Shown in pieces: positions 26,268-35,800 of a DNA stretch of 64,000 bases (positions within the stretch are counted from its first letter, which is position 1; each line of letters opens with the position of its first letter). Under the pieces are notes generated by a model, which was not told where the DNA came from, did not search any database, and saw only the letters and a list, made by a program, of their open reading frames with translations. The stretch comes from G963667425 sp963667425 [NCBI: bacterium] (lineage in GTDB: Bacteria > UBP6 > UBA1177): assembly GCA_963667425.1 (NCBI GenBank), contig OY763407.1:1488001-1552000 (forward strand), read 5' to 3'. The position numbers were made by a program, and so were the translations under genes.

Positions 26268-27830
26268 TTACCTGACAGATTTGTTTATAGTGTCGAGAAC
26301 TGTTCCGTCACGCCACTCAATTATATGAACGACTTCATCCGTTGTCTCATTCTTTACAGGAAGTTTTCCGAAACTTTCCGCCTTTTCCTTAGATTTTGCA
26401 ACAAGTTCATCCATTGAAACAAGTTTCAGTCCATGCTCAGAGGCATTATTTAAAACTGCGTCCCTGTAGCTGGATTTGCTTAAAGGATTTACACAGACAT
26501 ACTCTTCCGTAACAACAACATCAATAACTTCTCCGGGAGTGGTAATAGTGTAAACCTCCTCGACTACTTTTGGAAAACCTTTTCCGTCCTTTCCTGTTGC
26601 AAGAGGAAGAAACATTATTGTAAGATCTGCTCCGGCGGCGACATCCTGACCACCGCCTATTCCGCCAATTATTCTTCCGTTTGCACAAACTGTGTTAACA
26701 TTAAAGTTTCTGTCTATTTCAAGTGCTGAAAGGACTGCAACATCAAGCATATTTACAGCACATTCCTTGTTTGCTACAGATGCGTACATTCCTGTTGAAA
26801 GTGAATAATGGAAAGGATTGTGAAGTAGTGAATGAATAACTTTTTCACTTGGTTCAAAAAGCTGTCCGTGAAGAAGATGACGAAGCGTACCTTCTTCAAG
26901 CATATCAACATGCATAGTTGTAACTCCGCCGATTGCAAAGTTTGCGACAATTTTGTTCTCTTTAAGGTACGATCTTATTTCATCAAGAACAATAAGCCCT
27001 GCCCCGCTTCCTACCTGAAATGAAAAATTCTCTTTTATAACTCCTGATGCCTTCATAACAGCTGTAACATTTGCTGCAACCATAGAGTTAAATGAATTTG
27101 ACCTTATTCTTTCAAGGTCAAGTGTCCCTGAACCAATTCCTGAAGCAAGTCCAGGTGCATCCATCTGAACAACAAAATCGGTCTCTTCCATCGTTATATC
27201 AGCAGGAACAAGCATATAAGGACTGACTGTTCCGGCAATCATACATGTATAGTCAGCAAATTCGGCATCTGCGGCGGCAAGACCTAAAGGACCGCAGCAT
27301 TCATCCATTTTGCCCATAACTCCACTTGCATTTCCGTAGCTGTCTGCTATTGGAACCGGAATAAAAGCTATCTTTACATGAATTTCACCTGTTTGAAGTT
27401 TTCTGACACGATTTCCATGACTGAACCCTACACCTACCCATGGAAGAAGATCTCCCTTGACGATATGATTGCCAAAAGCTCTGTAAACGTTACCATATAC
27501 GCCTGTTATTATTCCATCACGGAAAGCTTCATAAAGCCATGGGTCGGTATTATCAAAAATAGCATTTCCATAAAGGACTATCCCTTTTTTATTATGTTCT
27601 CTAAGTTTAGAAACTATCTGTTCCAGAGCTCTGTCACCTGTTCTGTAATAATGAGGATAACTTATCACATCTCCTTCCTGAAGCATTGAAATAACATTAT
27701 CAAATGTAGTCACTTTACTTTTAGCATGAGGAATTGGTGAAGCACCTCTGCGGCTTACGATAGTTGAAGAAAAATTTTCAGTGTTAAAGGCTGAAACAAA
27801 TTTGGAATACTTTTTTCCGTTAAATTCCAT
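26268..27830 (-). CDS. citF: citrate lyase alpha subunit / citrate CoA-transferase
   Basis: CitF transfers the acyl-carrier group from acetyl-ACP to citrate within citrate lyase, which splits citrate to oxaloacetate and acetate. The 520-aa sequence has the family's hallmark segments: RGASPIPHAKS near the N-terminus, SYPHYYRTGDRALEQ, the Gly-rich SFQVGSGAGLIVLDE, and GGIGGGQDVAAGADLTI near the C-terminus. AAAGGAG precedes the ATG. The neighbours are a 152-aa protein of unknown role upstream and an outer-membrane-like protein downstream; citD, citE and citC are not adjacent. A citX-like gene lies 20 kb away, which supports a working, dispersed citrate lyase rather than a decayed orphan. Confidence 0.9.
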   Translation of the reverse strand: MEFNGKKYSKFVSAFNTENFSSTIVSRRGASPIPHAKSKVTTFDNVISMLQEGDVISYPHYYRTGDRALEQIVSKLREHNKKGIVLYGNAIFDNTDPWLYEAFRDGIITGVYGNVYRAFGNHIVKGDLLPWVGVGFSHGNRVRKLQTGEIHVKIAFIPVPIADSYGNASGVMGKMDECCGPLGLAAADAEFADYTCMIAGTVSPYMLVPADITMEETDFVVQMDAPGLASGIGSGTLDLERIRSNSFNSMVAANVTAVMKASGVIKENFSFQVGSGAGLIVLDEIRSYLKENKIVANFAIGGVTTMHVDMLEEGTLRHLLHGQLFEPSEKVIHSLLHNPFHYSLSTGMYASVANKECAVNMLDVAVLSALEIDRNFNVNTVCANGRIIGGIGGGQDVAAGADLTIMFLPLATGKDGKGFPKVVEEVYTITTPGEVIDVVVTEEYVCVNPLSKSSYRDAVLNNASEHGLKLVSMDELVAKSKEKAESFGKLPVKNETTDEVVHIIEWRDGTVLDTINKSVR

Positions 27831-27851
27831 GGCAGGCTCCTTTTATCTTGT

Positions 27852-28310
27852 TTACTTAGATGTCTTACCCTGTTTCTTTGTTTTTGACTCTTCTGTTTCT
27901 TTGTTTCCATCAAAGATGGAAGGTTGAATATCTGAAGTATCTTTCTTTGATTTTTTAGTCTTATTTTCCACTTCATCGTTTTTGATTTTAGTAACCTTAA
28001 AACTCTTTACAGGCACAAGAGCTTTTTCCGGAATAATAGCTGAGCTGCCTGATTTTGCAGATTGAAACCATTCCTTAAAATCATGAAGGCCATCGTCGTT
28101 TACAACAACACCTTCATATTTCTGAGTAAAAGCAGCAAGTATGTCTTCAAGACGTTTGTCTTCCTCTCCCTGTGGAACAAGTTCGGTCACCACCTGAAGC
28201 TCAAGAGTACCCGGATAAACAATTTCAACTTCATCGATACTCATTTTTCCAAACTGTTCTCTGTTTAATGTTTTGATGGAACCATCACGGAACTTAACAA
28301 CGTAAACCAT
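27852..28310 (-). CDS. hypothetical protein, 152 aa, first gene of the citF unit
   Basis: I place the start at ATG 28310, where GGAGGAAAGGA forms a strong ribosome site. An open frame upstream of it has atypical composition and is probably non-coding. Residues 1-60 are compact (VYVVKFRDGSIKTLNREQF, EIVYPGTLELQVV). The C-terminal third is Lys/Asp/Thr-rich and disordered. No signal peptide or family is recognised. It ends 21 bp before citF on the same strand, so the two are likely cotranscribed. A function in citrate lyase biogenesis is not indicated by sequence. Confidence 0.7.
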   Translation of the reverse strand: MVYVVKFRDGSIKTLNREQFGKMSIDEVEIVYPGTLELQVVTELVPQGEEDKRLEDILAAFTQKYEGVVVNDDGLHDFKEWFQSAKSGSSAIIPEKALVPVKSFKVTKIKNDEVENKTKKSKKDTSDIQPSIFDGNKETEESKTKKQGKTSK

Positions 28311-28913
28311 TCCTTTCCTCCAACGTATAGATTTTAGACGAACAACATCTTTTGATATATTTATCTTGTTACATATAATATTAAATTTGCAAAGCTTTAT
28401 AACACCAAGGCATTTTGTTGTAGGTTTAACTTTTTTGGGACAATAAAGCCTTGAAAATCCAAATCTCTTTTTTATCAGCTTTAAATTAAGTTCATATATT
28501 TTTCTGTTAAAACCTTTTACATCCAAAGTCAAATATTCGGAAAAACTGTCATAAAAAAGTTCTTTTTTTATTTTACAGGCAGCAATATTACATTCCATAC
28601 AAATTAGAGCCGAAACAGAAGTTCCCTGTAGAAGACCTTTTAATTCCGGATATATGCATGTGTACCAAAACAAGAATAACCGCCTGAAAGATGGATTACC
28701 ATTACAGAAAAAGATTCTATATTTCACATTTATAAATGCAAGTATTTTGTAAAATTGGCAATATATAATCAAATTTTATTCATTCACCATCCCTGGAAAA
28801 ACAAAATATTAAAATATTGTAAAAAAACCTTAAACTTATTTGACTTTAGGTGACAGTTTTTTATAATCACATGAAATATAAGTTGGTGTATATACTTACA
28901 TTCGGAGGAAATT
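28311..28913. other. divergent intergenic region, 603 bp
   Basis: AT-rich sequence between the citF unit (left, minus) and a surface lipoprotein (right, plus). An open frame continues leftward-reading through part of it, but has a Cys/Phe/Lys composition unlike real neighbours and no ribosome site. A good plus-strand promoter sits near 28840; a clear minus-strand promoter was not found. Confidence 0.5.
28840..28867 (+). promoter_or_regulatory. promoter of the DLHVVR-type lipoprotein
   Basis: TTGACT (28840-28845) and a perfect TATAAT (28862-28867) are 16 bp apart, 46 bp upstream of the ATG at 28914. Confidence 0.7.
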
Positions 28914-30848
28914 ATGCGAAAAACGCTTGTATTCGTTGCCTTTTTCGTTCTTTGTGCATCTTTTGTTGCATGCAACAGTTACGGGATTGACGGCAAGCCT
29001 GAAGTATCAGCTGATCCACAAAGATGGGAGGTAATAAATACCCCTAGTTTGACTGAAACCAATGAAGAAACTGAAAAAGTTTTCACATTAATGAACAAAG
29101 GTATCGCCGGTACCCTTAGAATTTATTCAGTAAACCTTCTCGGACCTGACGGTAAGCTTATACAGGCAACCGATGAGGAGCTTGGTCTTTTTACTTTCGC
29201 TGTATCACAGACCGATTCCAACGGTAATGTTGTTGACGGTTTTAAAGATGCAGTTTCTACAACTGTAAGTAAGCTTAATGAAACTGTAAAAGGTCTTTGT
29301 CCTATTGGTGATGACGGAAAATGCCGTGACGGATATGAAAATCTTAACAGCAATTTAAAAATAAAAGCTTTATACGATTTTAACAAAGCTCAGTCTGTTC
29401 AGACTTCAGGTGCTTTTTATATTGAACTTTGTACAAATGACCCTTCAAGAGGAGATTCTGATTCATGTACAACAGGAACCTCATATAAAATAGAAGTATA
29501 CAGAAGACCTGTAAAACCTACAAAACCAAATGTAATTCTTGACTGTAGAAATGCATTCCTCAGCGGAACAACAGTTAATGGTCTTACATGGGTTGACAGT
29601 AATACATTCGCAACTCTTTCAGAAGAAGAGAGAGCTCAGCACAATGCTGCTTTTGGTCAATTTCCTCTCCTTACCGATGTAACTCTTGATGCTACCAAAT
29701 CATGTATTCCAATGGGAGATAATTACTGCGAAATACCAGGATCAGACAGTGCTCAAAATCCTGATCTTTATATTGAATACAGATGGGTGCAGACAAAATC
29801 ACCTACTCCTTATTCTGAAGAATCACATATCAGACTTTCTTCAGGTGGAGAACCAATAGAAGGTCAGTGGATATCAGGTTATCCTGAAGGAGATGGAGAT
29901 AAAGCAACTTTTAATGGTTATACAATTACAGTTGATAACCCTGACAAGAATTACAATGTAGAGCTTGTTGCAAGAACAGTTTCAAAATCAACAGGTGAAA
30001 CATCTGATACAGTTACTGCAACATGTACTCCTGATATCACGCCAAATGCAAGAATATCTGTTGAGCTTACATGGGACAAAGGTCTTAACTATAACCCTGT
30101 TGGCAACACATCTGTAGTTGGTGAAAAAATAGATATCGACCTTCATGTTGTAAGAAAAACAAGAACATATCAGCCTGGAGCCTCTATTGATGATTATCCA
30201 ACAGGAACACCTGGAAAAGCTCAGAATTACTCTTTTGGTTATCTTTGTACAAATCATTCAAGAGCAAATGATATGAAGACTCCTTCTCATGATGACTGTT
30301 CTGTTTCTGATGTAGGTGGAAGATCAACAAGTGTAGAAGTTCAGTCAGGACTTACTGTAAACTGGTCAGCCGCCTCTGATATTGATAACACATGGGGTCT
30401 TGGACCTGAAACTGTAAACATCGGTCTTAAAGAGACTGAAGGTCAGGGTGGAGTTGTTGCAGATGATGAGTATATGGTTGTTGTAGGTTACAACTCATGT
30501 ATTGACATGTCTACAAATGCATCATGTTTAACAGCTGTCAATGCAAAAATTACTATAAACGTTGATGGCAAACTTAAACTTAATGGAAGTAATGGCGTTT
30601 CCTTTACACTTAATCCTGATGATATAAAAGTTATTGCAAAATTCAAATGGGACTCTTCACTTGGTACAGATGCTAAAGGTGATACCGAATACGTAGACGC
30701 AGTTACAGATTATCCTGAATGTAATTTTGGTGAAGGCGGATTCATGAGATATTGTGCAACAGCATCTCCTGAAGTTGTTATTCCAATATGGGATAAAGAC
30801 ATCTATCAGACATGGACAAATTCAGAAGCTGCAATTACCTGCAATTAA
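28914..30848 (+). CDS. surface lipoprotein with W-D...DLHVVR module, 644 aa
   Basis: A signal peptide with lipobox (FVAC, about residue 20) and a GGAGG ribosome site. The N-terminal part holds a beta-sandwich-like segment (VFTLMNKGIAGTLRIYSVNLLGPDG) resembling surface-protein immunoglobulin-like domains. Around residue 385, ISVELTWDKGLNYN followed by IDIDLHVVRKT matches a module frequent in myxobacterial lipoproteins (LTW...DLDLHL). Paired cysteines occur near the C-terminus (SCIDMSTNASC, CNFGEGGFMRYC). Function unknown; probably an exposed binding protein. It is monocistronic, between a strong promoter and a terminator. Confidence 0.8.
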   Translation: MRKTLVFVAFFVLCASFVACNSYGIDGKPEVSADPQRWEVINTPSLTETNEETEKVFTLMNKGIAGTLRIYSVNLLGPDGKLIQATDEELGLFTFAVSQTDSNGNVVDGFKDAVSTTVSKLNETVKGLCPIGDDGKCRDGYENLNSNLKIKALYDFNKAQSVQTSGAFYIELCTNDPSRGDSDSCTTGTSYKIEVYRRPVKPTKPNVILDCRNAFLSGTTVNGLTWVDSNTFATLSEEERAQHNAAFGQFPLLTDVTLDATKSCIPMGDNYCEIPGSDSAQNPDLYIEYRWVQTKSPTPYSEESHIRLSSGGEPIEGQWISGYPEGDGDKATFNGYTITVDNPDKNYNVELVARTVSKSTGETSDTVTATCTPDITPNARISVELTWDKGLNYNPVGNTSVVGEKIDIDLHVVRKTRTYQPGASIDDYPTGTPGKAQNYSFGYLCTNHSRANDMKTPSHDDCSVSDVGGRSTSVEVQSGLTVNWSAASDIDNTWGLGPETVNIGLKETEGQGGVVADDEYMVVVGYNSCIDMSTNASCLTAVNAKITINVDGKLKLNGSNGVSFTLNPDDIKVIAKFKWDSSLGTDAKGDTEYVDAVTDYPECNFGEGGFMRYCATASPEVVIPIWDKDIYQTWTNSEAAITCN

Positions 30849-30872
30849 ATTAGTTTTAATATTAAAACAAAA

Positions 30873-30903
30873 AAAGGGAGCTTTCAGAAGCTCCCTTTTT
30901 TTT
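30873..30903 (+). terminator. Rho-independent terminator
   Basis: A stem AAAGGGAGCT / AGCTCCCTTT with a 6-base loop ends in a run of eight or more T, 24 bp after the lipoprotein stop. The A run on the other side could let it work in both directions. Confidence 0.9.
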
Positions 30904-30934
30904 ATGTAAAAACAATGTAAATGTTTACAATATC

Positions 30935-30962
30935 TTGACAAGTAGCACATAAAGATTAAAAT
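30935..30962 (+). promoter_or_regulatory. promoter of the Cys-rich repeat lipoprotein
   Basis: TTGACA (30935-30940) and TAAAAT (30957-30962) are separated by 16 bp, 43 bp upstream of the ATG at 31006. Confidence 0.65.
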
Positions 30963-31005
30963 TTTCGATGTTAAACTTATTTCAATTCTTTAAGGGGGAT
31001 TTCTC

Positions 31006-32661
31006 ATGAAAAATGTATCTATTATAATGACGTGCATTTTTTCATTATTTTTTATTCTGTCTTGTGGGGGAACAGACGATCCTGAAGTTGTTGTAACCGA
31101 TGATGATGCTATTGCTAACACAGACTGCGATACACCCGGAACACAGACATGCCTTGAAAATAACATTTATGTATGTAATGATGACAACACTTTAGTGTTA
31201 AACACTGATTGCGTTTCAAAAAATCTCAAATGTCAGGATATAAATGGTTCCTTTGCATGTGTAGAAACTGAAGCCGTTTGTGGAAATGGAGCTAAAGAAT
31301 CAGGTGAAACATGTGACAGCGATAAAGTTGATTGTGCAACTCTTGGAAATTATGAATCTGGGACAGAAGCATCATGTAAAGCTGACTGTTCAGGCTATGA
31401 TACTTATTCATGCACACCTGCAACTACAAATCCTGTCTGCGGTAATGGAACCAAAGAATCAGGCGAAATATGTGACAGTGACAGCGTTGACTGTGCAACA
31501 CTTGGGAACTATACATCCGGAACAAATGCATCATGTAAAGCTGACTGTTCAGGATATGATGCCTCCTCATGTACTCCTGCAACTACAAATCCTGTATGTG
31601 GCAATGGAACTAAAGAGACTGGTGAAGTATGCGACAGCGACAGCGTTGACTGTGCAACACTTGGGAACTATACATCCGGAACAAATGCATCATGTAAATC
31701 TGATTGTTCAGGATATGATGCCTCCTCATGTACTCCTGCAACTACAAATCCTGTATGTGGTAATGGAACTAAAGAGACTGGTGAAGTATGCGACAGCGAC
31801 AGCGTTGACTGCTCTACGCTTGGAAACTACACATCTGGAACAAATGCTTCATGTGCCTCAGACTGTTCGGGTTATGACCCTGCTGCATGTAACAATGTAA
31901 CACCTCAGACATGCGGCAACGGAACTGTTGACTCAGGAGAAGTTTGTGACGGAAACACTGTTGATTGTTCAACTATAGGAAATTATGAATCAGGCAATAA
32001 TTCAACCTGTAATTCCGATTGTCTTGGAAGAAATGTTTTAAAATGCATTCCAAAACTTACTCCAAGCAATGGCCTTGTTATGACAATTGAAGGAACAATA
32101 AATGATATGGATACCGTCGCATCAGCCAACATTGTAAGACCTACAACCTTATCATCTGCATTAAATAAAGATGGAATAAATAAAACATTAAATGATTCTG
32201 AATATTCGTGGATAGGCATTTATACCAATGACAGTAATAAGTATTTCAGAGTCCACATAGAAGGTGCACTTGACACCTCAACAGCATCTTACTACACAGG
32301 AGATTTTATGACTTTCCAGAATAATATAGATGTTATGAATACAAATGGAGAAACATCTCTAAAACAAATTTACTATGTAACCTGGATCAATTATATAAAA
32401 ATGAACAGCACAACAAACCCGACATATCAGATATCCTGTGAAATATATGAACATAACGATTCATTAACAACATCAGAAATTTATATAGACCCAACAGCAT
32501 CAACTATGACAGCCGGGACAACATTTAAAATGAAAATGAACAGCTCATTAAAAGCAGTAGCCCCTTCAACAACAACATGTACATGCTGGAACTACACATC
32601 CTCGACACAGACTTTTGGTGATTCAAGAGACTGTACTGCGGCCGAAGTATCAGCTTTCTAA
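31006..32661 (+). CDS. lipoprotein with five Cys-rich CGNG repeats
   Basis: A signal peptide with lipobox (ILSC, about residue 20) precedes a short acidic stretch and a Cys-containing segment. Then five tandem repeats of about 53 residues occupy about residues 91-345. Each begins CGNGxxExGExCD, continues with VDCxTLGNYxSG, and ends in CxxDCxGYD...C, eight cysteines per unit. The pattern resembles Myxococcus Cys-rich repeats. The C-terminal 200 residues are a beta-rich domain of unknown family (IEGTINDMDTVASANIV). A GGGGGA ribosome site precedes the ATG. Probably a rigid surface stalk or adhesin; that role is inference. Confidence 0.85.
   Translation: MKNVSIIMTCIFSLFFILSCGGTDDPEVVVTDDDAIANTDCDTPGTQTCLENNIYVCNDDNTLVLNTDCVSKNLKCQDINGSFACVETEAVCGNGAKESGETCDSDKVDCATLGNYESGTEASCKADCSGYDTYSCTPATTNPVCGNGTKESGEICDSDSVDCATLGNYTSGTNASCKADCSGYDASSCTPATTNPVCGNGTKETGEVCDSDSVDCATLGNYTSGTNASCKSDCSGYDASSCTPATTNPVCGNGTKETGEVCDSDSVDCSTLGNYTSGTNASCASDCSGYDPAACNNVTPQTCGNGTVDSGEVCDGNTVDCSTIGNYESGNNSTCNSDCLGRNVLKCIPKLTPSNGLVMTIEGTINDMDTVASANIVRPTTLSSALNKDGINKTLNDSEYSWIGIYTNDSNKYFRVHIEGALDTSTASYYTGDFMTFQNNIDVMNTNGETSLKQIYYVTWINYIKMNSTTNPTYQISCEIYEHNDSLTTSEIYIDPTASTMTAGTTFKMKMNSSLKAVAPSTTTCTCWNYTSSTQTFGDSRDCTAAEVSAF
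31276..32052 (+). repeat. tandem ~159-bp coding repeats (five units)
   Basis: Units begin at 31276, 31435, 31594, 31753 (159-bp spacing) and 31909 (156 bp). Units 2 to 4 are nearly identical in DNA sequence, including synonymous sites, whereas units 1 and 5 have diverged. This indicates recent duplication or gene conversion in the middle of the array. Confidence 0.88.
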
Positions 32662-32690
32662 ATATTGTTTATATAATTAAAAATTAAACA

Positions 32691-32719
32691 TTGACACAAC
32701 TGCTCATCTTAATTAAACT
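32691..32719 (+). promoter_or_regulatory. promoter of the Sel1 lipoprotein
   Basis: TTGACA (32691-32696) and TAAACT (32714-32719) with a 17-bp spacer, 34 bp before the TTG start at 32753. Confidence 0.45.
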
Positions 32720-32752
32720 TCCCTGTTTTTATGCTAATCTTAGGAGATTTAG

Positions 32753-33280
32753 TTGATTAAAACTTTTGTTTCTGTCATCTTTATTTTTCTACTTGTATCA
32801 TGCACGCAGAAAAAAGAAGAAGATCAGGTTACAAATATTATTACCAAAACCGACAAACCACACAAAGATACCTTTCTTGCATCAGCCGAAGAAGACTGTT
32901 ACAACGGAGACATAAATCTCTGTTATAAACTTGGTATGATAATTTATGGTTCAGAAAACGGTTCGGAAAATCTTGTTAGAGCCCGCAACTTCTTTAAAAT
33001 TGCCTGTGAAAAAAAACATACTGAAGCTTGTTTTCAATATGCTGTAATGCTTGAAGAAGGAAAAGGTGGAAAAGCTGACAAAACAAAAGCTTTCAAGCTT
33101 TATGAAAAAGGATGTAAAGCAAATCACCCAGATTCCTGTAACAATGCAGGAGCATCTCTTATGACTGCTGAAGGAACAGCTGAGGACAGAAAAAAAGGAC
33201 TCAACTATTTCCTAAAGGCTTGTAATCTAGGCTATCAGCCCGCTTGCATCAATGCAAGAGAGGAAGTTATAACGAAGTAA
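32753..33280 (+). CDS. Sel1-repeat lipoprotein, 175 aa
   Basis: The start is a TTG at 32753 with AGGAG seven bases upstream. MIKTFVSVIFIFLLVSC is a lipoprotein signal (lipobox LVSC). The mature part holds three or four Sel1-like, TPR-related repeats of about 36 residues, each with Cys pairs (DCYNGDINLCYKLG, ACEKKHTEACFQYAVML, GCKANHPDSCNNAG, ACNLGYQPACINA), as in Helicobacter cysteine-rich proteins. It probably scaffolds protein interactions in the periplasm or at the surface. It ends 21 bp before agmatinase, so shared transcription is possible without a clear functional link. Confidence 0.88.
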   Translation: MIKTFVSVIFIFLLVSCTQKKEEDQVTNIITKTDKPHKDTFLASAEEDCYNGDINLCYKLGMIIYGSENGSENLVRARNFFKIACEKKHTEACFQYAVMLEEGKGGKADKTKAFKLYEKGCKANHPDSCNNAGASLMTAEGTAEDRKKGLNYFLKACNLGYQPACINAREEVITK

Positions 33281-33301
33281 ACATTTTTTATGAGGTAATG
33301 A

Positions 33302-34147
33302 ATGTGCCAACTGAATGTGCCAAGATTTCTTGGCTCAAATGCAAACTATGAAAGTGCGAAAATTATTTTAGCGGGTTTTCCTTATGATTGTACAGCAAGT
33401 TATAGACCAGGAGCGCGTTTTGCTGCAAGAGAAGTAAGAGCTTATTCTCAGGAAGCAATAGAACCCTTCTCTTTTTATCAGGACAAATCACTTGAAGATA
33501 TAAATTTCTTTGACGCAGGAGATATGGAAATTCTTGTTGGAGATCCTTCTCTGATGGTTGGAAAAGTAAAAAAGACAGCTTTAAATATTATGCAGGACAA
33601 AAGAAAGCTTCTCGGAATTGGCGGTGAACATCTTGTAACATATCCACTCTATTCTGCAGCAGTTGAAATTCATGGACCAATGTCAATGCTGCATCTTGAT
33701 GCACACGCAGATCTCAGAGATGAATTTACAGGCAGCAGATATTCACATGCGTCAGTAATGAAACTCTGCCTTGACGATGGTCTTAACAAGCTTGTTCAAA
33801 TAGGAATAAGAAGCGGTTCAAGAGAAGAATATTATATGAGAAAAAATGATCCCAGAATAACTGTTGCCGAGCCACACGATGTTTCCGAAATATTTAAAAA
33901 AGACGAAAAAATATATCTTTCTCTTGATGTAGACTATTTTGATGCAGGATTTATGCCTGGAACCGGAACTCCTGAAGCTGGCGGAGCAAATTTCAATGAC
34001 TTTATCAGAATTATAAAAGAGATAAAAAAATGCGGTGCAGAAATTGTATGTGCTGATGTAGTTGAACTTGCACCGGATCTTGACCCGTCACATATTTCTA
34101 CTGCATTCACTGCAAAACTGATACGTGAAATTCTTATGTCAATGTAA
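33302..34147 (+). CDS. speB: agmatinase (ureohydrolase family)
   Basis: Hydrolyses agmatine to putrescine and urea in polyamine synthesis, using two Mn2+ ions. The metal-ligand motifs are present: GGEH (about residue 108), DAHAD (about 135), SLDVDYFD (about 208). A CTASYRPGARFAAREVR N-terminal segment and late ELAPDLDPSH complete the family pattern. The 281-aa length is normal. Arginase and formiminoglutamase share the metal core, but the PGARFAAREVR and GTGTPEAGG segments fit SpeB best. No speA is nearby. Confidence 0.88.
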   Translation: MCQLNVPRFLGSNANYESAKIILAGFPYDCTASYRPGARFAAREVRAYSQEAIEPFSFYQDKSLEDINFFDAGDMEILVGDPSLMVGKVKKTALNIMQDKRKLLGIGGEHLVTYPLYSAAVEIHGPMSMLHLDAHADLRDEFTGSRYSHASVMKLCLDDGLNKLVQIGIRSGSREEYYMRKNDPRITVAEPHDVSEIFKKDEKIYLSLDVDYFDAGFMPGTGTPEAGGANFNDFIRIIKEIKKCGAEIVCADVVELAPDLDPSHISTAFTAKLIREILMSM

Positions 34148-34251
34148 TTTTTTAATTTTTTTTACTTTCACTACATATTTTTTGCTTGTAAAATAAAAAT
34201 TACCGCTGTAATATACCTTTTTTAAACAACTGCCTTGAGGAGTCTGTTTCA

Positions 34252-35721
34252 ATGAATATTGTAATGATTGCTTCAGAATGTGTACCATTCATAAAGACAG
34301 GAGGTCTCGCAGACGTCGTTGGAGCTCTTCCGGAAAGCCTTGCCGATAGTGGAAATGAACTATCAGTAATAATACCTTTGTATTCCAAAATTGATAAACT
34401 AAGATACAGGATAAAGCCATATATTGAGAATCTGTGCACACGGAATGGAAATGAAGAATTTTGGTTTTCTGTTTCAATATCTGAACAATCGGGAGTAAAA
34501 TTCTTTTTTATTGAATATGAGCGTTATTTTCATCGTTATGGATTATACAATGATGAAAACTTTAATGATTACAATGACAATCCTGAAAGATTTTCATTTT
34601 TCTGTAAAGCAGCACTTCAGTTTTTAAAAGATGCAGATATAAGACCTGATATAATTCATGCTCATGACTGGCAGGCATCTTTGGCATTAGCTTACTTAAA
34701 AACATCATTCCTCGATTCTTCATTTTTTGAGAACACAGCAGGAATACTTACAATTCATAATATTGCATATCAGGGAAAGTATCATGGTGATAAATTTGAA
34801 ACATTGGGAATTCCATGGAACTATTTTATAAGTGATATTTTTGAAGATTTTGGAGGAATAAACATTTTAAAAGCCGGAATACATTTTGCCGATATCGTTA
34901 CCACAGTCAGCCCGACCTATGCCAAAGAAACATTATATACTGATATTTCCTATGGAATCTCACATTATCTTCACCTTAAGGGAGAAAATTATATCGGAAT
35001 ACTTAACGGCGTGGACTATAACGTCTGGAGTCCTGAAAAGGATAAATACATTGAGACAAAATTCTCAGCAAAAAAAATAGAAGGTAAAAAATTATGTAAG
35101 CAAATGCTTCAGAAAGAACTGGGACTAAATGAAGATGATTCCGTTCCTTTATTTGGAGTTATTGGAAGATTTACAGAACAGAAAGGGCTTGATGTCCTTG
35201 CAGATGCAGTAATACCAATACTTGAAAATATGAATATTCAAATTGCAATACTTGGAAGCGGAGAAAAATATCTTGAACATTTTTATGGAACACTTCCAAG
35301 AAGATACAATAAAAAAGCAGCCTCATTTATAGGTTACCACGACAAACTTGCACATATGATAGAAGCTGGAAGCGATTTTTTCATAATGCCTTCAAGATTT
35401 GAACCATGCGGACTTAATCAGATATATTCATTAAAATATGGAACACTCCCGATAGTAAGAGCAACGGGTGGTCTGGAAGATACTGTTGTACAGTATGACG
35501 AGAAAAAAGGTACCGGAACCGGATTCAAATTCTATGACCTAAACTCATCCGCACTTTATTATACAATCGGATGGGCTGTAAGTACATGGTACGACAGATA
35601 CTTACACATAGATAAAATGAGAAAGCAGGCAATGAAAACAGATTTTTCATGGAAAAAAAGTGCTTCACATTACATTGAACTTTACCAAAAAGCTCTTCTA
35701 AAAAAAGGTATAACTATATAA
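34252..35721 (+). CDS. glgA: glycogen synthase (ADP-glucose type)
   Basis: GT5 glycosyltransferase that extends alpha-1,4-glucan from ADP-glucose in the cytoplasm. The N-terminal KTGGLADVVGALP (Lys15, substrate binding), IIHAHDWQASLALAYLK, and C-terminal SRFEPCGLNQIYSLKYGTLPIVRATGGLEDTV motifs are all present, and the 489-aa length is standard. GAGGAG precedes the ATG. No other glg gene is adjacent. It implies the cell stores glycogen. Confidence 0.95.
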   Translation: MNIVMIASECVPFIKTGGLADVVGALPESLADSGNELSVIIPLYSKIDKLRYRIKPYIENLCTRNGNEEFWFSVSISEQSGVKFFFIEYERYFHRYGLYNDENFNDYNDNPERFSFFCKAALQFLKDADIRPDIIHAHDWQASLALAYLKTSFLDSSFFENTAGILTIHNIAYQGKYHGDKFETLGIPWNYFISDIFEDFGGINILKAGIHFADIVTTVSPTYAKETLYTDISYGISHYLHLKGENYIGILNGVDYNVWSPEKDKYIETKFSAKKIEGKKLCKQMLQKELGLNEDDSVPLFGVIGRFTEQKGLDVLADAVIPILENMNIQIAILGSGEKYLEHFYGTLPRRYNKKAASFIGYHDKLAHMIEAGSDFFIMPSRFEPCGLNQIYSLKYGTLPIVRATGGLEDTVVQYDEKKGTGTGFKFYDLNSSALYYTIGWAVSTWYDRYLHIDKMRKQAMKTDFSWKKSASHYIELYQKALLKKGITI

Positions 35722-35800
35722 CCCTGCATTTTTTCAAACAGCAGCACTATTGCAAAAAAAAAATAACAAAGTAGAATTACAGAAGTTTTTGGAGAATGAC

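Noticed and set aside
28311-28772. N-terminal extension of the 152-aa protein by 154 codons
   Set aside because: Composition is Cys/Phe/Lys-rich and unlike the rest, while a strong GGAGGAAAGGA site precedes the internal ATG at 28310.
31280-31900. Long open frame (206 codons) in another register through the Cys-rich repeats
   Set aside because: It is open only because the repeated DNA has no stop in that frame; the lipoprotein frame has the signal peptide, ribosome site and repeat logic.
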